From 58-81 sp012729145 (GTDB lineage: Bacteria > Synergistota > Synergistia > Synergistales > Thermovirgaceae), in contig JAXGIW010000005.1 of assembly GCA_040770625.1 (NCBI GenBank), positions 76,685-140,684 on the forward strand: a stretch of DNA of 64,000 bases. Reading direction: 5' to 3'. The notes under the pieces were generated by a model. The model saw only the letters and a program-made list of their open reading frames with translations. It searched no databases and had not been told where the DNA came from. The position numbers were made by a program, and so were the translations under genes. Shown piece after piece: positions 52,147 to 60,958 of the stretch (position 1 is the stretch's first letter; every line of letters begins with the position of its first letter).

Positions 52147-52800
52147 ATGATCATGGAGCCCAGACTATACACCACTTCAGCCGACTATGTTTACCAGGAG
52201 CTGAGGCACCGGATAATTACCAAGCAGCTCAAGCCGGGACAGCGTCTTCCTGAGGTCAACATTGCGGTCCAGATGGGCGTGAGCCGCACCCCTGTAAGGG
52301 AGGCCTTGAGAAGGCTGGCCTCGGAGGGGCTGGTGCTGATAATCCCAAACAGCGGAGCCAGGCTTGCCTCACCTACCAGAAGGGAGATGGAGGATACCTA
52401 CGCCGTCAGGGAGCAGCTGGAGTGCATCTCGGTGGCTATCGCTGCCACCCGGATAAGCGAAAGGAACCTCAGGAGGCTCGAAGACGCAATCCTCGAAGAG
52501 GAGAAGGCCTTTGAGGAGAAGAATCTCGAGCTGTACCTCGAGGTCAACGAAAACTTTCACAGGATCATTGCCGAGGCCAGCGGAAACCGGGTCCTGGCGG
52601 AGTTCGTCGAGAACATCCTTGCGAGGACCAACGCCTACGTTGTATTCTACGATCCATTCTACGACATTGAGGACAATCCCAGCATATCCCAGCACAAGGC
52701 GATCGCCCAGGCCCTCAGGGAGAGGGAAAGGGAAAAGGCCGTGGATCTCATGAGGGAACATCTGAAGCTCTCTCTTTACGATCTCAACAAGCCCTCCTGA
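52147..52800 (+). CDS. GntR-family (FadR/FCD subfamily) transcriptional regulator
   Basis: DNA-binding protein of 217 residues. The winged helix occupies about 10-75 (YVYQELRHRIITKQLKPGQRLPEVNIAVQMGVSRTPVREALRRLASEGLV) and the all-helical FCD effector domain the rest (TYAVREQLECISVAIAATRIS, NENFHRIIAEASGNRVLAEFVE). FCD members sense organic acids or acyl-CoAs. Start chosen at the ATG at 52147 after GAGGGGAG. Its target could be the citrate, acyl-CoA or DegT genes nearby, or itself. Confidence 0.85.
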   Translation: MIMEPRLYTTSADYVYQELRHRIITKQLKPGQRLPEVNIAVQMGVSRTPVREALRRLASEGLVLIIPNSGARLASPTRREMEDTYAVREQLECISVAIAATRISERNLRRLEDAILEEEKAFEEKNLELYLEVNENFHRIIAEASGNRVLAEFVENILARTNAYVVFYDPFYDIEDNPSISQHKAIAQALREREREKAVDLMREHLKLSLYDLNKPS

Positions 52801-52919
52801 CCCCGAAAGAGGTCATACGGAGCTTCCACTTGCTCCCCCGACAGTGTGAGAATAGTAGGTGTACAAGACTTAAACACTTCACGCAAGATCAGAAATGTTC
52901 CTGGAAAGGGGAGCGCCAT

Positions 52920-54059
52920 ATGAGCGAGAAAATGCTGCCATCCTTCGATCTCACAAGGAACTGGGAGCGAGTCAGGGAGGAGACCCTGACTGCGATCAGA
53001 AAAGTCCTGGAGAGCCAGCAGTTCATCCTGGGACCCGAGGTGGAGGCCCTTGAAAAGGATCTAGCGTACTACCTGGGAACACTCCATGCCACGGGGTGCG
53101 CTTCAGGCACTGATGCCCTCCTCCTGGCCCTTATGGCTCTGGAGGTGGGGCCCGGCGACGAGGTCATAACGACGCCCTTCAGTTTTTTCGCAACCGTTAG
53201 CTGCATAACCAGGGTGGGAGCGACCCCAGTCTTTGCCGACGTCGAGCCCGGGACCTACAATATTGACCCGGAAGCGGTTCTCGCGAAAATAACCCCGAAA
53301 ACGAAGGCGATCATCCCTGTCCACCTCTTCGGACAGATGGCAAGGTTGGAGGAGTTTGCCCCGAGACTGAGAGAGCAGGGGATCGGCCTTGTCGAGGACT
53401 GTGCCCAGGCCATCGGAGCGACCAGGATCATTGACGGCAAGGTCCGGAGGGCAGGCGCCGTCGGAGAGATCGGCTGCTTCTCCTTCTTCCCCACCAAGAA
53501 CCTCGGTTGCTTCGGCGATGGAGGCATGGTCACCGTATCATCGGATGAACTCCGGACAAGAGTCCGGAGCCTGAGGGTCCACGGCTCCGGCAAACAGTAC
53601 TTTCATGACGAGATAGGACTCAACAGCAGGCTCGACGAGCTGCAGGCCGCCATTCTGAGGGTCAGGCTCCCCCACCTCGAGACCTGGAACGAAGAAAGGC
53701 GACTTGTAGCGGAGAGGTACCGGATCCTCTTCGCAGAGCATGATCTGGACGAATGGATAATGCCCCCCATTGAAGAGAAGGGGAACAGGCACATCTTCCA
53801 CCAGTACGTTATACGGTGCCGTTCGAGGGACCAGTTGAAGGACCATCTCGCCCAAAGGGGTGTCACAGCCAGGGTCTACTACCCCCTGTCGCTGCACCTT
53901 CAGCCCTGCTTCTCTTTCCTGGGTTATTCAAAAGGCGATATGCCCGTCTCCGAGACCCTTACAGAGGAGGTCCTGGCTCTCCCTATCTTCCCCGAGCTCA
54001 GGCCAGAGGAACAGGAACGGGTCGTGAAAGCCATGGCGGAATTCTATCACGGAAAATAG
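52920..54059 (+). CDS. DegT/DnrJ/EryC1-family sugar aminotransferase
   Basis: PLP enzyme of 379 residues that transaminates keto-sugar nucleotides in polysaccharide synthesis. Landmarks are FILGPEVEALEKDLAYYLGTLHATGCASGTDALLLAL, FFATVSCITRVGATPVFADV, VHLFGQ, VEDCAQAIGA and the PLP lysine K193 in FSFFPTKNLGCFGDGGMV. Its acceptor is unknown. No glycosyltransferases lie next to it, so it probably serves a surface-sugar pathway encoded elsewhere. A GGGGAG site precedes the ATG. Confidence 0.86.
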   Translation: MSEKMLPSFDLTRNWERVREETLTAIRKVLESQQFILGPEVEALEKDLAYYLGTLHATGCASGTDALLLALMALEVGPGDEVITTPFSFFATVSCITRVGATPVFADVEPGTYNIDPEAVLAKITPKTKAIIPVHLFGQMARLEEFAPRLREQGIGLVEDCAQAIGATRIIDGKVRRAGAVGEIGCFSFFPTKNLGCFGDGGMVTVSSDELRTRVRSLRVHGSGKQYFHDEIGLNSRLDELQAAILRVRLPHLETWNEERRLVAERYRILFAEHDLDEWIMPPIEEKGNRHIFHQYVIRCRSRDQLKDHLAQRGVTARVYYPLSLHLQPCFSFLGYSKGDMPVSETLTEEVLALPIFPELRPEEQERVVKAMAEFYHGK

Positions 54060-54070
54060 TTTGACCTTTC

Positions 54071-54100
54071 TTGATTTTACCCTTCCAGATGGGGTAAAAT
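54071..54100 (+). promoter_or_regulatory. Promoter with embedded inverted repeat before the YugP-like gene
   Basis: ATTTTACCC (54074-54082) and GGGTAAAAT (54092-54100) form a perfect nine-base inverted repeat with a nine-base centre. The same stretch carries TTGATT (54071-54076) and TAAAAT (54095-54100), 18 bases apart, that read as -35 and -10. The repeat would cover the promoter, as an operator does. Confidence 0.45.
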
Positions 54101-54159
54101 AAGGTTCGGAAAAGATATCCAATGGGGTCTTCCCCCTGGGGGAGACGGAGGTGGTCGGT

Positions 54160-54849
54160 ATGTTCCCGTTCTTCTTTGATCCTACTTTCCTTGTCTTGAT
54201 CCCGGCGCTGATACTTGCAGTCTGGGCGCAAGCCAGAGTAAAGAGCGCCTTCCAGAGGTACAGCGAGGTGAGGGCAAGACGGGGTGTTACCGCCCGCGAT
54301 GCGGTAAGGACCATTCTGGACTCGAACGGCCTTTCCGGCGTTCCTGTCGAAAGGGTCCAGGGTGCCCTGACAGATCACTACGATCCGAGAAAGAAGGTCC
54401 TCAGGCTTTCAGAGAGCGTATACGGCAGTCCTAGCATAGCCGCCATCGGCGTTGCGGCCCACGAGGCTGGGCACGCAATACAGGATGTCCGTGGTTACGC
54501 CCCCCTGAAGTTGAGGAACGCCTTCGTTCCTGTGGCCAGCCTGGGGTCCTCCCTTGCGCTGCCCCTCTTCTTTATAGGGTTTCTGTTCGCAAACCCCACC
54601 ATGATGGACCTTGGCATCATCTTCTTTGCGGCGGTCCTGCTTTTTCACCTGGTCACCCTTCCGGTGGAGCTGGACGCAAGCAAAAGGGCCCTCTCCATCC
54701 TGTCAGATTCTGGGCTCCTTGCCAGTGACGAGATAGGAGGCGCCAAGGCGGTTCTTAACGCCGCGGCCCTAACCTACGTTGCTGCCACCCTCATGTCAGC
54801 CCTTCAACTGGTGAGGCTCTTCCTGCTGAGAGGCATGAGGAACCGCTGA
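54160..54849 (+). CDS. YugP-like membrane zinc metallopeptidase
   Basis: Membrane protein of 229 residues of the DUF-type zinc metallopeptidase group. An N-terminal membrane segment (LVLIPALILAVWAQARVKSAF), the HExxH motif in AAHEAGHAIQDVRGYAPLKLRNAFVPVASL, and the second acidic region LPVELDASKRAL are present, with further membrane segments between. The start at 54160 follows GGAGGTGG by six bases. Its substrates are unknown. Confidence 0.82.
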   Translation: MFPFFFDPTFLVLIPALILAVWAQARVKSAFQRYSEVRARRGVTARDAVRTILDSNGLSGVPVERVQGALTDHYDPRKKVLRLSESVYGSPSIAAIGVAAHEAGHAIQDVRGYAPLKLRNAFVPVASLGSSLALPLFFIGFLFANPTMMDLGIIFFAAVLLFHLVTLPVELDASKRALSILSDSGLLASDEIGGAKAVLNAAALTYVAATLMSALQLVRLFLLRGMRNR

Positions 54850-54891
54850 TCTATTCAGCTTTCCCCGGCTTCTGGCTGTTGATGTATCATT

Positions 54892-54915
54892 AGGGGGCGG
54901 CTTCAGCCACCCCCT
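54892..54915 (+). terminator. Terminator-like hairpin after the protease gene
   Basis: AGGGGGCGGCT (54892-54902) pairs with AGCCACCCCCT (54905-54915) with one mismatch and a two-base loop. The following GTTCTGTCC is only partly T-rich. Confidence 0.45.
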
Positions 54916-54972
54916 GTTCTGTCCTTGCCCTCCGGGTAAGGACAAGCCGGCCCGAGAGGAGAAATATGATCC

Positions 54973-55668
54973 ATGCCCCTGATACTGTTCGCGCTGATCC
55001 TTCTGTTCTTTCTTCCGTGGCTCGGACTTCTTGTCCTGGCGCTACTCCTCTTTCTCTTTTTACTGGTCCCTTTGGGATTCGCTGCAAGGTCCCTCGCCTG
55101 GCTCGTCGTCGGGCCCAGGGAACTCTACAGGGTGCTCTCAAACAGCAGGGTCAGGAAGAATCATGCCCTGGAGCACGGTACGGTTAATATCCTGAAAGAG
55201 CGATACGGCATTTACGGTCTTTCAGGAATGGCCATGGAAGATGGCTTTTCGCTGAGCGGGTTTCCTGACCCCCGGATCATTCTCGAGGCTGCGGAGACAG
55301 CCAGGAAGAGACTTGCAGCGGGGGAGACCCATCTCGCCATTGACAGAAGGTGCGGGACGACACTGGTAATGGTGAACCTCTTCGCGGCGGCCATATTCAT
55401 TCTCCTGCTGGTCCTCGCCGGCAGGTTCTCTTTCGGTACTGTCCTACTGTCCCTTGCGGCAGCGTGGGTCCTCGGTCCTTTAACGAGCCCTCTGGTCCAG
55501 AGATACGTCACCACCGACAGCAGGGTTGAGGATCTCGCCATAACCGGGGTCGAAACAAGGCCAAGGCCGGTCCGCTTCCCTGGAGGAAGGGCCCTGCTCC
55601 CATCTGAAGTCTTCATCCATACCAGGAACGCAGGAGAGCCTCTCGTGGCCGAGGTGGTAGGACCATGA
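54973..55668 (+). CDS. DUF6391-like membrane protein
   Basis: Protein of 231 residues with two hydrophobic segments at the N-terminus (residues about 3-42, very leucine-rich) and one pair near 135-165. The segment KNHALEHGTVNILKERYG with its His-x-x-x-x-His spacing resembles the DUF6391 family, for which I know no function. It overlaps rsmB by four bases (ATGA), so it is probably cotranscribed with it. A GAGAGGAG site precedes the ATG. Confidence 0.65.
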   Translation: MPLILFALILLFFLPWLGLLVLALLLFLFLLVPLGFAARSLAWLVVGPRELYRVLSNSRVRKNHALEHGTVNILKERYGIYGLSGMAMEDGFSLSGFPDPRIILEAAETARKRLAAGETHLAIDRRCGTTLVMVNLFAAAIFILLLVLAGRFSFGTVLLSLAAAWVLGPLTSPLVQRYVTTDSRVEDLAITGVETRPRPVRFPGGRALLPSEVFIHTRNAGEPLVAEVVGP

Positions 55669-56993
55669 AGGGGAGGGGCATAGAGGCCTCGCTTCTGGTC
55701 TGGAGAGATGTCCTGGCCGGGGGCTTCGCCAGTGAAGCCCTCAGGAAGAGGACCGAGACCCTTCCCGAGACTGAGAGGACCCTTGCGGCAACGCTGGTCT
55801 TTGCAGCCTTGAGAAGGGCTGCCCTCTGGAAGCACATGGCCAGGGAGATGACCCGGAGGCCCCTGGGGGGGATGAGCAAAGCTGCCGGAGATGCGCTCGT
55901 GATAGGCATCGCAGGCGTCTGCGAACTGAAGACCTTCTCGCCTCGGGTCCTTGTCAACGCCCTTGTGGAGTGGGTCAAGGAGAGAGGAGAGGAACGGGAG
56001 CCGGGGATGGTCAATGCCGTTCTTCGCAGGGCGGCGAGGGAGGGTCCCGATATCGTGGCCAGGTTAAGGGAGAGCCGTTCCATCAAGGATGCAAGCCTCT
56101 ACTCCGGTGTTCCCGGGTGGGCCGCGGGACTATGGACCGGGTCCTGGGGAAAGGAGCTGGCAAAGGAGATCATCAGGCACTCCTCGATGAAGACTTTCCT
56201 CTCACTGAGGCTTTCCGGAAGGCAAGAACCCACGGCGGTCCTGAAGGCCCTGGAAGGAGCCGGACTCAGGGCCTGGAGGTCCCCTCTTGTCAGGCAGAGC
56301 ATCAGAATGTCCTCCAGCGGCCACCCCCCTTCACTTCCGGGTTACCGTGAAGGAGCCTTCACGCCCCAGACGGAGTCATCCATGATCGTCGGTGATATTG
56401 CCTCTTCCATCTTTCAAGGGGGATCGGTCCTCGATATGTGTACCGGAAGGGGGGTAAAGGCATTCCAGTACCTTGAAAGTGTCCCGGGTAGCTTTCTGGA
56501 AGGCTGGGACCTCTCGGCCCCAAGGATCAATGCCGCCCTTCTGGAGTCGGAAAGACTTGGGGTCGGCAGGGAGAGGTTCGCTTTCAGGAAGGGGGACGCC
56601 CTTGAGATGGAGCCCCTTGCCAGCCCGGAACTGGTGATGCTCGATGCCCCCTGTTCCGGGAGTGGCACCTGGGCCAGGCACCCCGACGGGAAGATGAGGC
56701 TTTCACCGGAAAAACTGAAGGATCTTGCTTACCTCCAGTCAAAGCTGCTGGTCAGGGCGATCGATATCGCAGCTCCAGGAGGCACGGTCCTTTACTCTAC
56801 CTGCAGTCTTTTCAGGCAGGAGAATGAACAGGTGGTCGCCAAAGCAATGGAGGATCGCCCCGGGATTGTTGAAATGCCGCCCCACAACACATATGATTGT
56901 CTCATCAGGGGAAGGCCGTGGGGAAATTACATTCTTCCCCGTCTTCCGTGGCTGGACGGTTTCTTCATAGCGGTCCTGACCAAAAGGGCATAG
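55665..56993 (+). CDS. rsmB: RsmB-like 16S rRNA m5C methyltransferase
   Basis: RNA methyltransferase of 442 residues. The N-terminal NusB-like helical domain (residues about 10-130, LAGGFASEALRKRTET and VLVNALVEWVKERGEER) precedes the SAM-dependent domain: VLDMCTGRGVKAFQYL, VMLDAPCSGSGTWARHPDGKMRL and the catalytic cysteine in LYSTCSLFRQENEQVV. It methylates cytosine 967 of 16S rRNA in E. coli terms; the site here is inferred. In many bacteria rsmB lies in a fmt-rsmB-kinase-rpe cluster, which matches the downstream genes. Confidence 0.85.
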   Translation: MKGRGIEASLLVWRDVLAGGFASEALRKRTETLPETERTLAATLVFAALRRAALWKHMAREMTRRPLGGMSKAAGDALVIGIAGVCELKTFSPRVLVNALVEWVKERGEEREPGMVNAVLRRAAREGPDIVARLRESRSIKDASLYSGVPGWAAGLWTGSWGKELAKEIIRHSSMKTFLSLRLSGRQEPTAVLKALEGAGLRAWRSPLVRQSIRMSSSGHPPSLPGYREGAFTPQTESSMIVGDIASSIFQGGSVLDMCTGRGVKAFQYLESVPGSFLEGWDLSAPRINAALLESERLGVGRERFAFRKGDALEMEPLASPELVMLDAPCSGSGTWARHPDGKMRLSPEKLKDLAYLQSKLLVRAIDIAAPGGTVLYSTCSLFRQENEQVVAKAMEDRPGIVEMPPHNTYDCLIRGRPWGNYILPRLPWLDGFFIAVLTKRA

Positions 56994-57004
56994 GAGGATC
57001 CAAG

Positions 57005-58093
57005 ATGAAAAGACTTTTCAAGATCACTCTTGCTATCCTGATCCTTGTCATCGCGGGATCGGGGATCTTCGCCTTCTACACCATCTTCTTCGGGGGAAAG
57101 GACGTGGCTGTCCCCGGCCTGGCAGGCTCCCCTATCGTTGATGCCGTCAGCCTGACGGAGAAGATGGGGCTTCTGGTAAGGATAGACAAGGTCGACTCCG
57201 TTCAGCCTGCCGGCGAGGTTGTCTCCCAGTGGCCGGAGCCTGGATCCAGGGTCAAGAAGGGCAAGATAGTGATCCTTAAGGTGAGCAAGGGGGGCGACCG
57301 CCAGCCCCTCCCCGACGTCAGGGGAATGGAGTATGGACAGGCGGTGACCAGGCTGCAGGAATCGGGTTTCGACGTTGGTGACGTTGTCAGGATCCACAGC
57401 GACAGCAGGCCTGCCGGGGTCGTCGCTGCCCAGAGCCCTGCATCTCCAGTGATGGTGCCGCCCGGGAGGAGGATCGACCTTCTGGTCAGCCTTGGCCCGC
57501 CCAGGACAGGAGGGAAGATCGTTGTCCCCGATGTCCTGGAGAGGAGCGAGAAGATCGCCAGACAGATCATAGTCCAGAGCGGTCTGAAGGTCGGCACTGT
57601 AAAGTACGAATATACCTACATGACCCCGGCGGGGATGGTCATGAACATGGATCCCAAGCCGGGCAGGACCCTGTCCCCGGAAGGTGTGGTGAACCTCGTG
57701 GTTGCCACGGGGAAGAAACCTGAAGAGCCTGCTGCGCCTGCGGCTGTGGCCCAGGAGGAACCCGAAACGGTGGTCTCTTTCCCGACGGGCGGTATTCCTG
57801 CGCCTCCCGTAGAACCTGGTCCGACGATGGTCCAGGAGACTCCTGCCGCCCCGCAGACAACGCCGACACCCTCCCCGGGGGACAAGATCGCAAGGATAAG
57901 ATACCAGGTCCCGCCCCTTGCCCAGTCCATGCCGGTGAGGATAGAGATCGTGGACAAGAACGGCACCAGGGTCCTCCTCGACAGGCAGGCTTTGGCGGGG
58001 GAGTATATCTCCCTCGATGCCCCCTACGAGGGGCAGTCGTCGGTCACCATTTATCTCGGAGGAGAGTTCGTATGGCAGGACCGCTACCAGTAA
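57005..58093 (+). CDS. PASTA-domain protein without a kinase domain
   Basis: Protein of 362 residues. One membrane segment (residues about 5-27) is followed by three PASTA domains (about 36-97, 100-168 and 175-238), which bind peptidoglycan or its precursors, a Pro/Ala-rich linker (about 240-295) and a C-terminal beta-rich part ending in YLGGEFVWQDRYQ. The usual N-terminal Ser/Thr kinase of PASTA proteins is missing. It lies between rsmB and rpe, where many Gram-positive genomes carry the PASTA kinase. AGGAGGATCC precedes the ATG at 57005. It overlaps rpe by 22 bases. Confidence 0.8.
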   Translation: MKRLFKITLAILILVIAGSGIFAFYTIFFGGKDVAVPGLAGSPIVDAVSLTEKMGLLVRIDKVDSVQPAGEVVSQWPEPGSRVKKGKIVILKVSKGGDRQPLPDVRGMEYGQAVTRLQESGFDVGDVVRIHSDSRPAGVVAAQSPASPVMVPPGRRIDLLVSLGPPRTGGKIVVPDVLERSEKIARQIIVQSGLKVGTVKYEYTYMTPAGMVMNMDPKPGRTLSPEGVVNLVVATGKKPEEPAAPAAVAQEEPETVVSFPTGGIPAPPVEPGPTMVQETPAAPQTTPTPSPGDKIARIRYQVPPLAQSMPVRIEIVDKNGTRVLLDRQALAGEYISLDAPYEGQSSVTIYLGGEFVWQDRYQ

Positions 58094-58776
58094 AGTCCTG
58101 GAAGAGGCCTATCATAGCCCCTTCGCTTCTCTCGGCGGACCCCCTTGACATAGGGGGGTCGGTGGACCTGCTTCAGGGGGAGCAGGACTGGCTGCATCTT
58201 GACGTAATGGACGGCCATTTCGTACCCAACCTGTCCTACGGACCGGCCTTGATCGAAGCCTGCAGGAGCCGTTGGCCAGACTTCGTCCTTGACGTACATC
58301 TCATGGTGGACAGGCCGGAAGATTTTGTTGAAGATTTTGCAAGAGCCGGATCTACCGTGCTTACGGTACACCAGGAGGCGACGCCGCATCTTCACCGGGT
58401 TCTCCATAGAATAAGGGACCTGGGGTGTTCCCCCGGCGTTACGATCAACCCCGGTACACCAGTGGAGAACATCAAGCCGGTCCTGGACCTTGTCGATCTC
58501 GTGCTTGTAATGTCGGTGAACCCGGGTTTCGGGGGACAGGGCTTTATCCCGGGGTCGCTGGAAAAGACCAGGCTTCTTTGCTGCTGGAGAGAGGCCTTCG
58601 GTCACGACTACCTCATAGAGATTGACGGGGGAATAGGACCTGGAAATTCGGCACAGGCAGTTAAAGGCGGCTGCGATGTGATCGTTGCCGGCAGCGCTGT
58701 CTTCAACACTCCCGAGCCCTCAGTAGCGGTCAGGGAGATCAGGGCCAGAGCCCTGGAAGGAGTCATCTGTGACTGA
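58072..58776 (+). CDS. rpe: Ribulose-phosphate 3-epimerase
   Basis: TIM-barrel enzyme of 234 residues that interconverts ribulose 5-phosphate and xylulose 5-phosphate in the pentose phosphate pathway. Landmarks are IAPSLLSADPLD, LDVMDGHFVPNLSYGPA, DVHLMVDRP, VLVMSVNPGFGGQGF and LIEIDGGIG. Metal-binding histidine and aspartates are present. It starts 22 bases inside the PASTA gene, with AGGAGAG upstream. Confidence 0.93.
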   Translation: MAGPLPVKSWKRPIIAPSLLSADPLDIGGSVDLLQGEQDWLHLDVMDGHFVPNLSYGPALIEACRSRWPDFVLDVHLMVDRPEDFVEDFARAGSTVLTVHQEATPHLHRVLHRIRDLGCSPGVTINPGTPVENIKPVLDLVDLVLVMSVNPGFGGQGFIPGSLEKTRLLCCWREAFGHDYLIEIDGGIGPGNSAQAVKGGCDVIVAGSAVFNTPEPSVAVREIRARALEGVICD

Positions 58777-59659
58777 AGAAACAAGGAACGCCGAACAGTT
58801 GGGGAAGGAGGCCGGCGGCCGCCGCCGGCGCAAGGGGCTCAGCCTTTCGGACATTTCCGGGAGGACCAAGATTCGCGTGCAGTTCCTTGAGGCCATCGAG
58901 AACGGTACCCTGCAGGACCTGCCCCAGAGCCTCTACGCCAGGGGGTTTGTCCGGAGATACCTGGAGGTCATCGAATCCCAGGACCTTTGGGCTGAGTACG
59001 AACAGATCTTCCGCTCCATTCCGGAAAAGGGGGAGCCTGCGGAGTCTCTGGTCCACTACATGCCTACACAGAAAGGATTCCAGAAGGTCTCAAAGACATG
59101 GGTATTCCTCTTCCTGTTCTTCGCCATCGGTATCTCTCTTTACATGATCTGGCAGCAAAAAGACGTAATGTCCGGAAAGATGGCCAACGTGCCGACCAGG
59201 ACCGGGATCTCCGGGGATGTGTCAACTCCCGCGGAAGATCTGCTTCAGGTCTCTGAAGCAGAAACGGCCGACGGAGCTGCCCGCCCCTCAGGCGTGGATG
59301 CCGTGACAGCCCCGGAAGAGACCCTTCCAGTAGCCAGAACGGGCGATACGACATGGCTTCCTGGTCATGAGGAAGGATCCTCTTCGCAGGAACCTGCAGC
59401 AAGGAGCGGCGGCCTGACGATCAGGGCGACCGGACCATGCTGGATAGGTGTTAACCGTGACGATGGGAAGAGGGTCCAGAGGACCCTCAACGCAGGAGAT
59501 ACTTTTGAGGCCGAGATCGATGTCCGTACCACCATCCGATTCGGAAGCGCCGGGGCCGTCTCCCTGACCTGGAAAGAAAAGGATCTGGGCTCAATCGGAA
59601 GAAGAGGTGAAGTTGTCACTATTGAATTCCTCCCGGACGGGACCATGAAGAGGCTCTAG
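58769..59659 (+). CDS. RodZ-like membrane-anchored HTH protein
   Basis: Protein of 296 residues. A cytoplasmic helix-turn-helix of the HTH_25 kind (residues about 14-85, GLSLSDISGRTKIRVQFLEAIENGTLQDLPQSLYARGFVRRYLEVI), one membrane segment at about 108-130, a disordered linker, and a C-terminal DUF4115 beta domain (GLTIRATGPCWIGVNRDDGKRVQRTLNAGDTFEAEI). RodZ links MreB filaments to the cell-wall machinery and keeps cells rod-shaped. The GTG start overlaps rpe by eight bases. Confidence 0.85.
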   Translation: MTEETRNAEQLGKEAGGRRRRKGLSLSDISGRTKIRVQFLEAIENGTLQDLPQSLYARGFVRRYLEVIESQDLWAEYEQIFRSIPEKGEPAESLVHYMPTQKGFQKVSKTWVFLFLFFAIGISLYMIWQQKDVMSGKMANVPTRTGISGDVSTPAEDLLQVSEAETADGAARPSGVDAVTAPEETLPVARTGDTTWLPGHEEGSSSQEPAARSGGLTIRATGPCWIGVNRDDGKRVQRTLNAGDTFEAEIDVRTTIRFGSAGAVSLTWKEKDLGSIGRRGEVVTIEFLPDGTMKRL

Positions 59660-59668
59660 CACTTTCCC

Positions 59669-60958
59669 ATGAAGGTCTTCCTTCTGAGTCTTGGCTGTTC
59701 CAAGAACCAGGTCGACAGCGAGATAATAGCCGGGTTACTGAAAAAAGGCGGTCATCAACTGGTGTCTACCTCCGACGAAGCCGACGCAGCATTGGTCAAT
59801 ACCTGCGGGTTTATCGCCCCAGCTGTGGAGGAGAGTGTTGATGCCATCCTGGACCTGGAGACCCTGAAAAGATCGGGGAAGCTGAAATTCCTGGGGGTCG
59901 TTGGTTGTCTGGTGAACAGGTACGAGAGGGAGCTGAGGGAAGAGATCCCATTGGCCGATCTCTTTGCAAGGACGGGTGATCTCTTTGCCATCGCGGAATC
60001 CATGAACAACGGAAGGTTCCCCCCGGGCCGGGCCCGGCTTCCCGGGATGCCCTCATGGACAAGGTACCTGAAGATAAGCGAGGGGTGCAACAACCGCTGC
60101 AGCTACTGTACCATACCGAGCATCAGGGGTCCCCTCGCCAGCGCTCCCCCCGCAGATCTGTACCGGGAGGTCGAAGAGCTTGTCTCTGAAGGGGCCCGGG
60201 AGATCTGTCTTGTTGCCCAGGACCTCACGGCCTACGGCCATGATCTTGGAACCAAGGTGGATCTGGCCGGACTGATCGACGGGATGGAGGACCGTTTCAG
60301 GGGAGAGGATCTTTGGTTCCGGCTCCTTTACCTTCACCCCGGCAGGGTTGGCAGATCCCTGATCGAAAAAGTGGCTACCAGCAGACTCTTTCTCAACTAC
60401 CTTGACCTTCCTGTCCAGCACGCGGACCCCGATATCCTGAAGGCCATGAACCGGGGAGGACTCGAGGGCGATAAGGCCCTGGATCTATTCGCCTTTGCGC
60501 GAACGCTCGATCCGGGATTCGCGCTCAGAACCACTATTATGGTGGGTTTCCCGGGCGAGGACGACAGAAGGTTCCAAAGGCTCCTCGAATTTCTCGAGTC
60601 GGCCCGGATCGACAGGGTGGGAGTATTCCCCTTCTACCCGGAAGAGGGGACAGCTGCCGCAGAAATGGAAGACCAGGTTGACGAAGAGGTCAAGAGGGAA
60701 CGGCTGGAGCGGGTCGTATCGCTCCAGGAGAGCATCTCTCTCCAGAGACAGAAACTCTTCGAGGGCGAAGTTATCAGGGTGCTTGTCGATGAGGTCAACC
60801 CTGAAGAGGGGTACATGGAGGGCCGTTCATACAGGGAGGCTCCCGAGGTCGACGGCGTGGTCGAGGCGAGCGCTCCTGCGCCGGTCTTTGCAGGAGAGTT
60901 CGTTATGGTCCGGGTTCTGGAGGCACTGGAGCACGACCTGATCGGAGAGGTTGTGTGA
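59669..60958 (+). CDS. rimO: Ribosomal protein S12 methylthiotransferase
   Basis: Radical SAM enzyme of 429 residues that adds a methylthio group to an aspartate of ribosomal protein S12. The N-terminal cluster domain (FLLSLGCSKNQVDSEI with CxxxC-type cysteines), the radical SAM motif EGCNNRCSYCTIP, and the C-terminal TRAM domain (about 365-429) are in order. The start codon is nine bases after the RodZ gene. All cysteine ligands needed for both iron-sulfur clusters can be seen. Confidence 0.92.
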   Translation: MKVFLLSLGCSKNQVDSEIIAGLLKKGGHQLVSTSDEADAALVNTCGFIAPAVEESVDAILDLETLKRSGKLKFLGVVGCLVNRYERELREEIPLADLFARTGDLFAIAESMNNGRFPPGRARLPGMPSWTRYLKISEGCNNRCSYCTIPSIRGPLASAPPADLYREVEELVSEGAREICLVAQDLTAYGHDLGTKVDLAGLIDGMEDRFRGEDLWFRLLYLHPGRVGRSLIEKVATSRLFLNYLDLPVQHADPDILKAMNRGGLEGDKALDLFAFARTLDPGFALRTTIMVGFPGEDDRRFQRLLEFLESARIDRVGVFPFYPEEGTAAAEMEDQVDEEVKRERLERVVSLQESISLQRQKLFEGEVIRVLVDEVNPEEGYMEGRSYREAPEVDGVVEASAPAPVFAGEFVMVRVLEALEHDLIGEVV

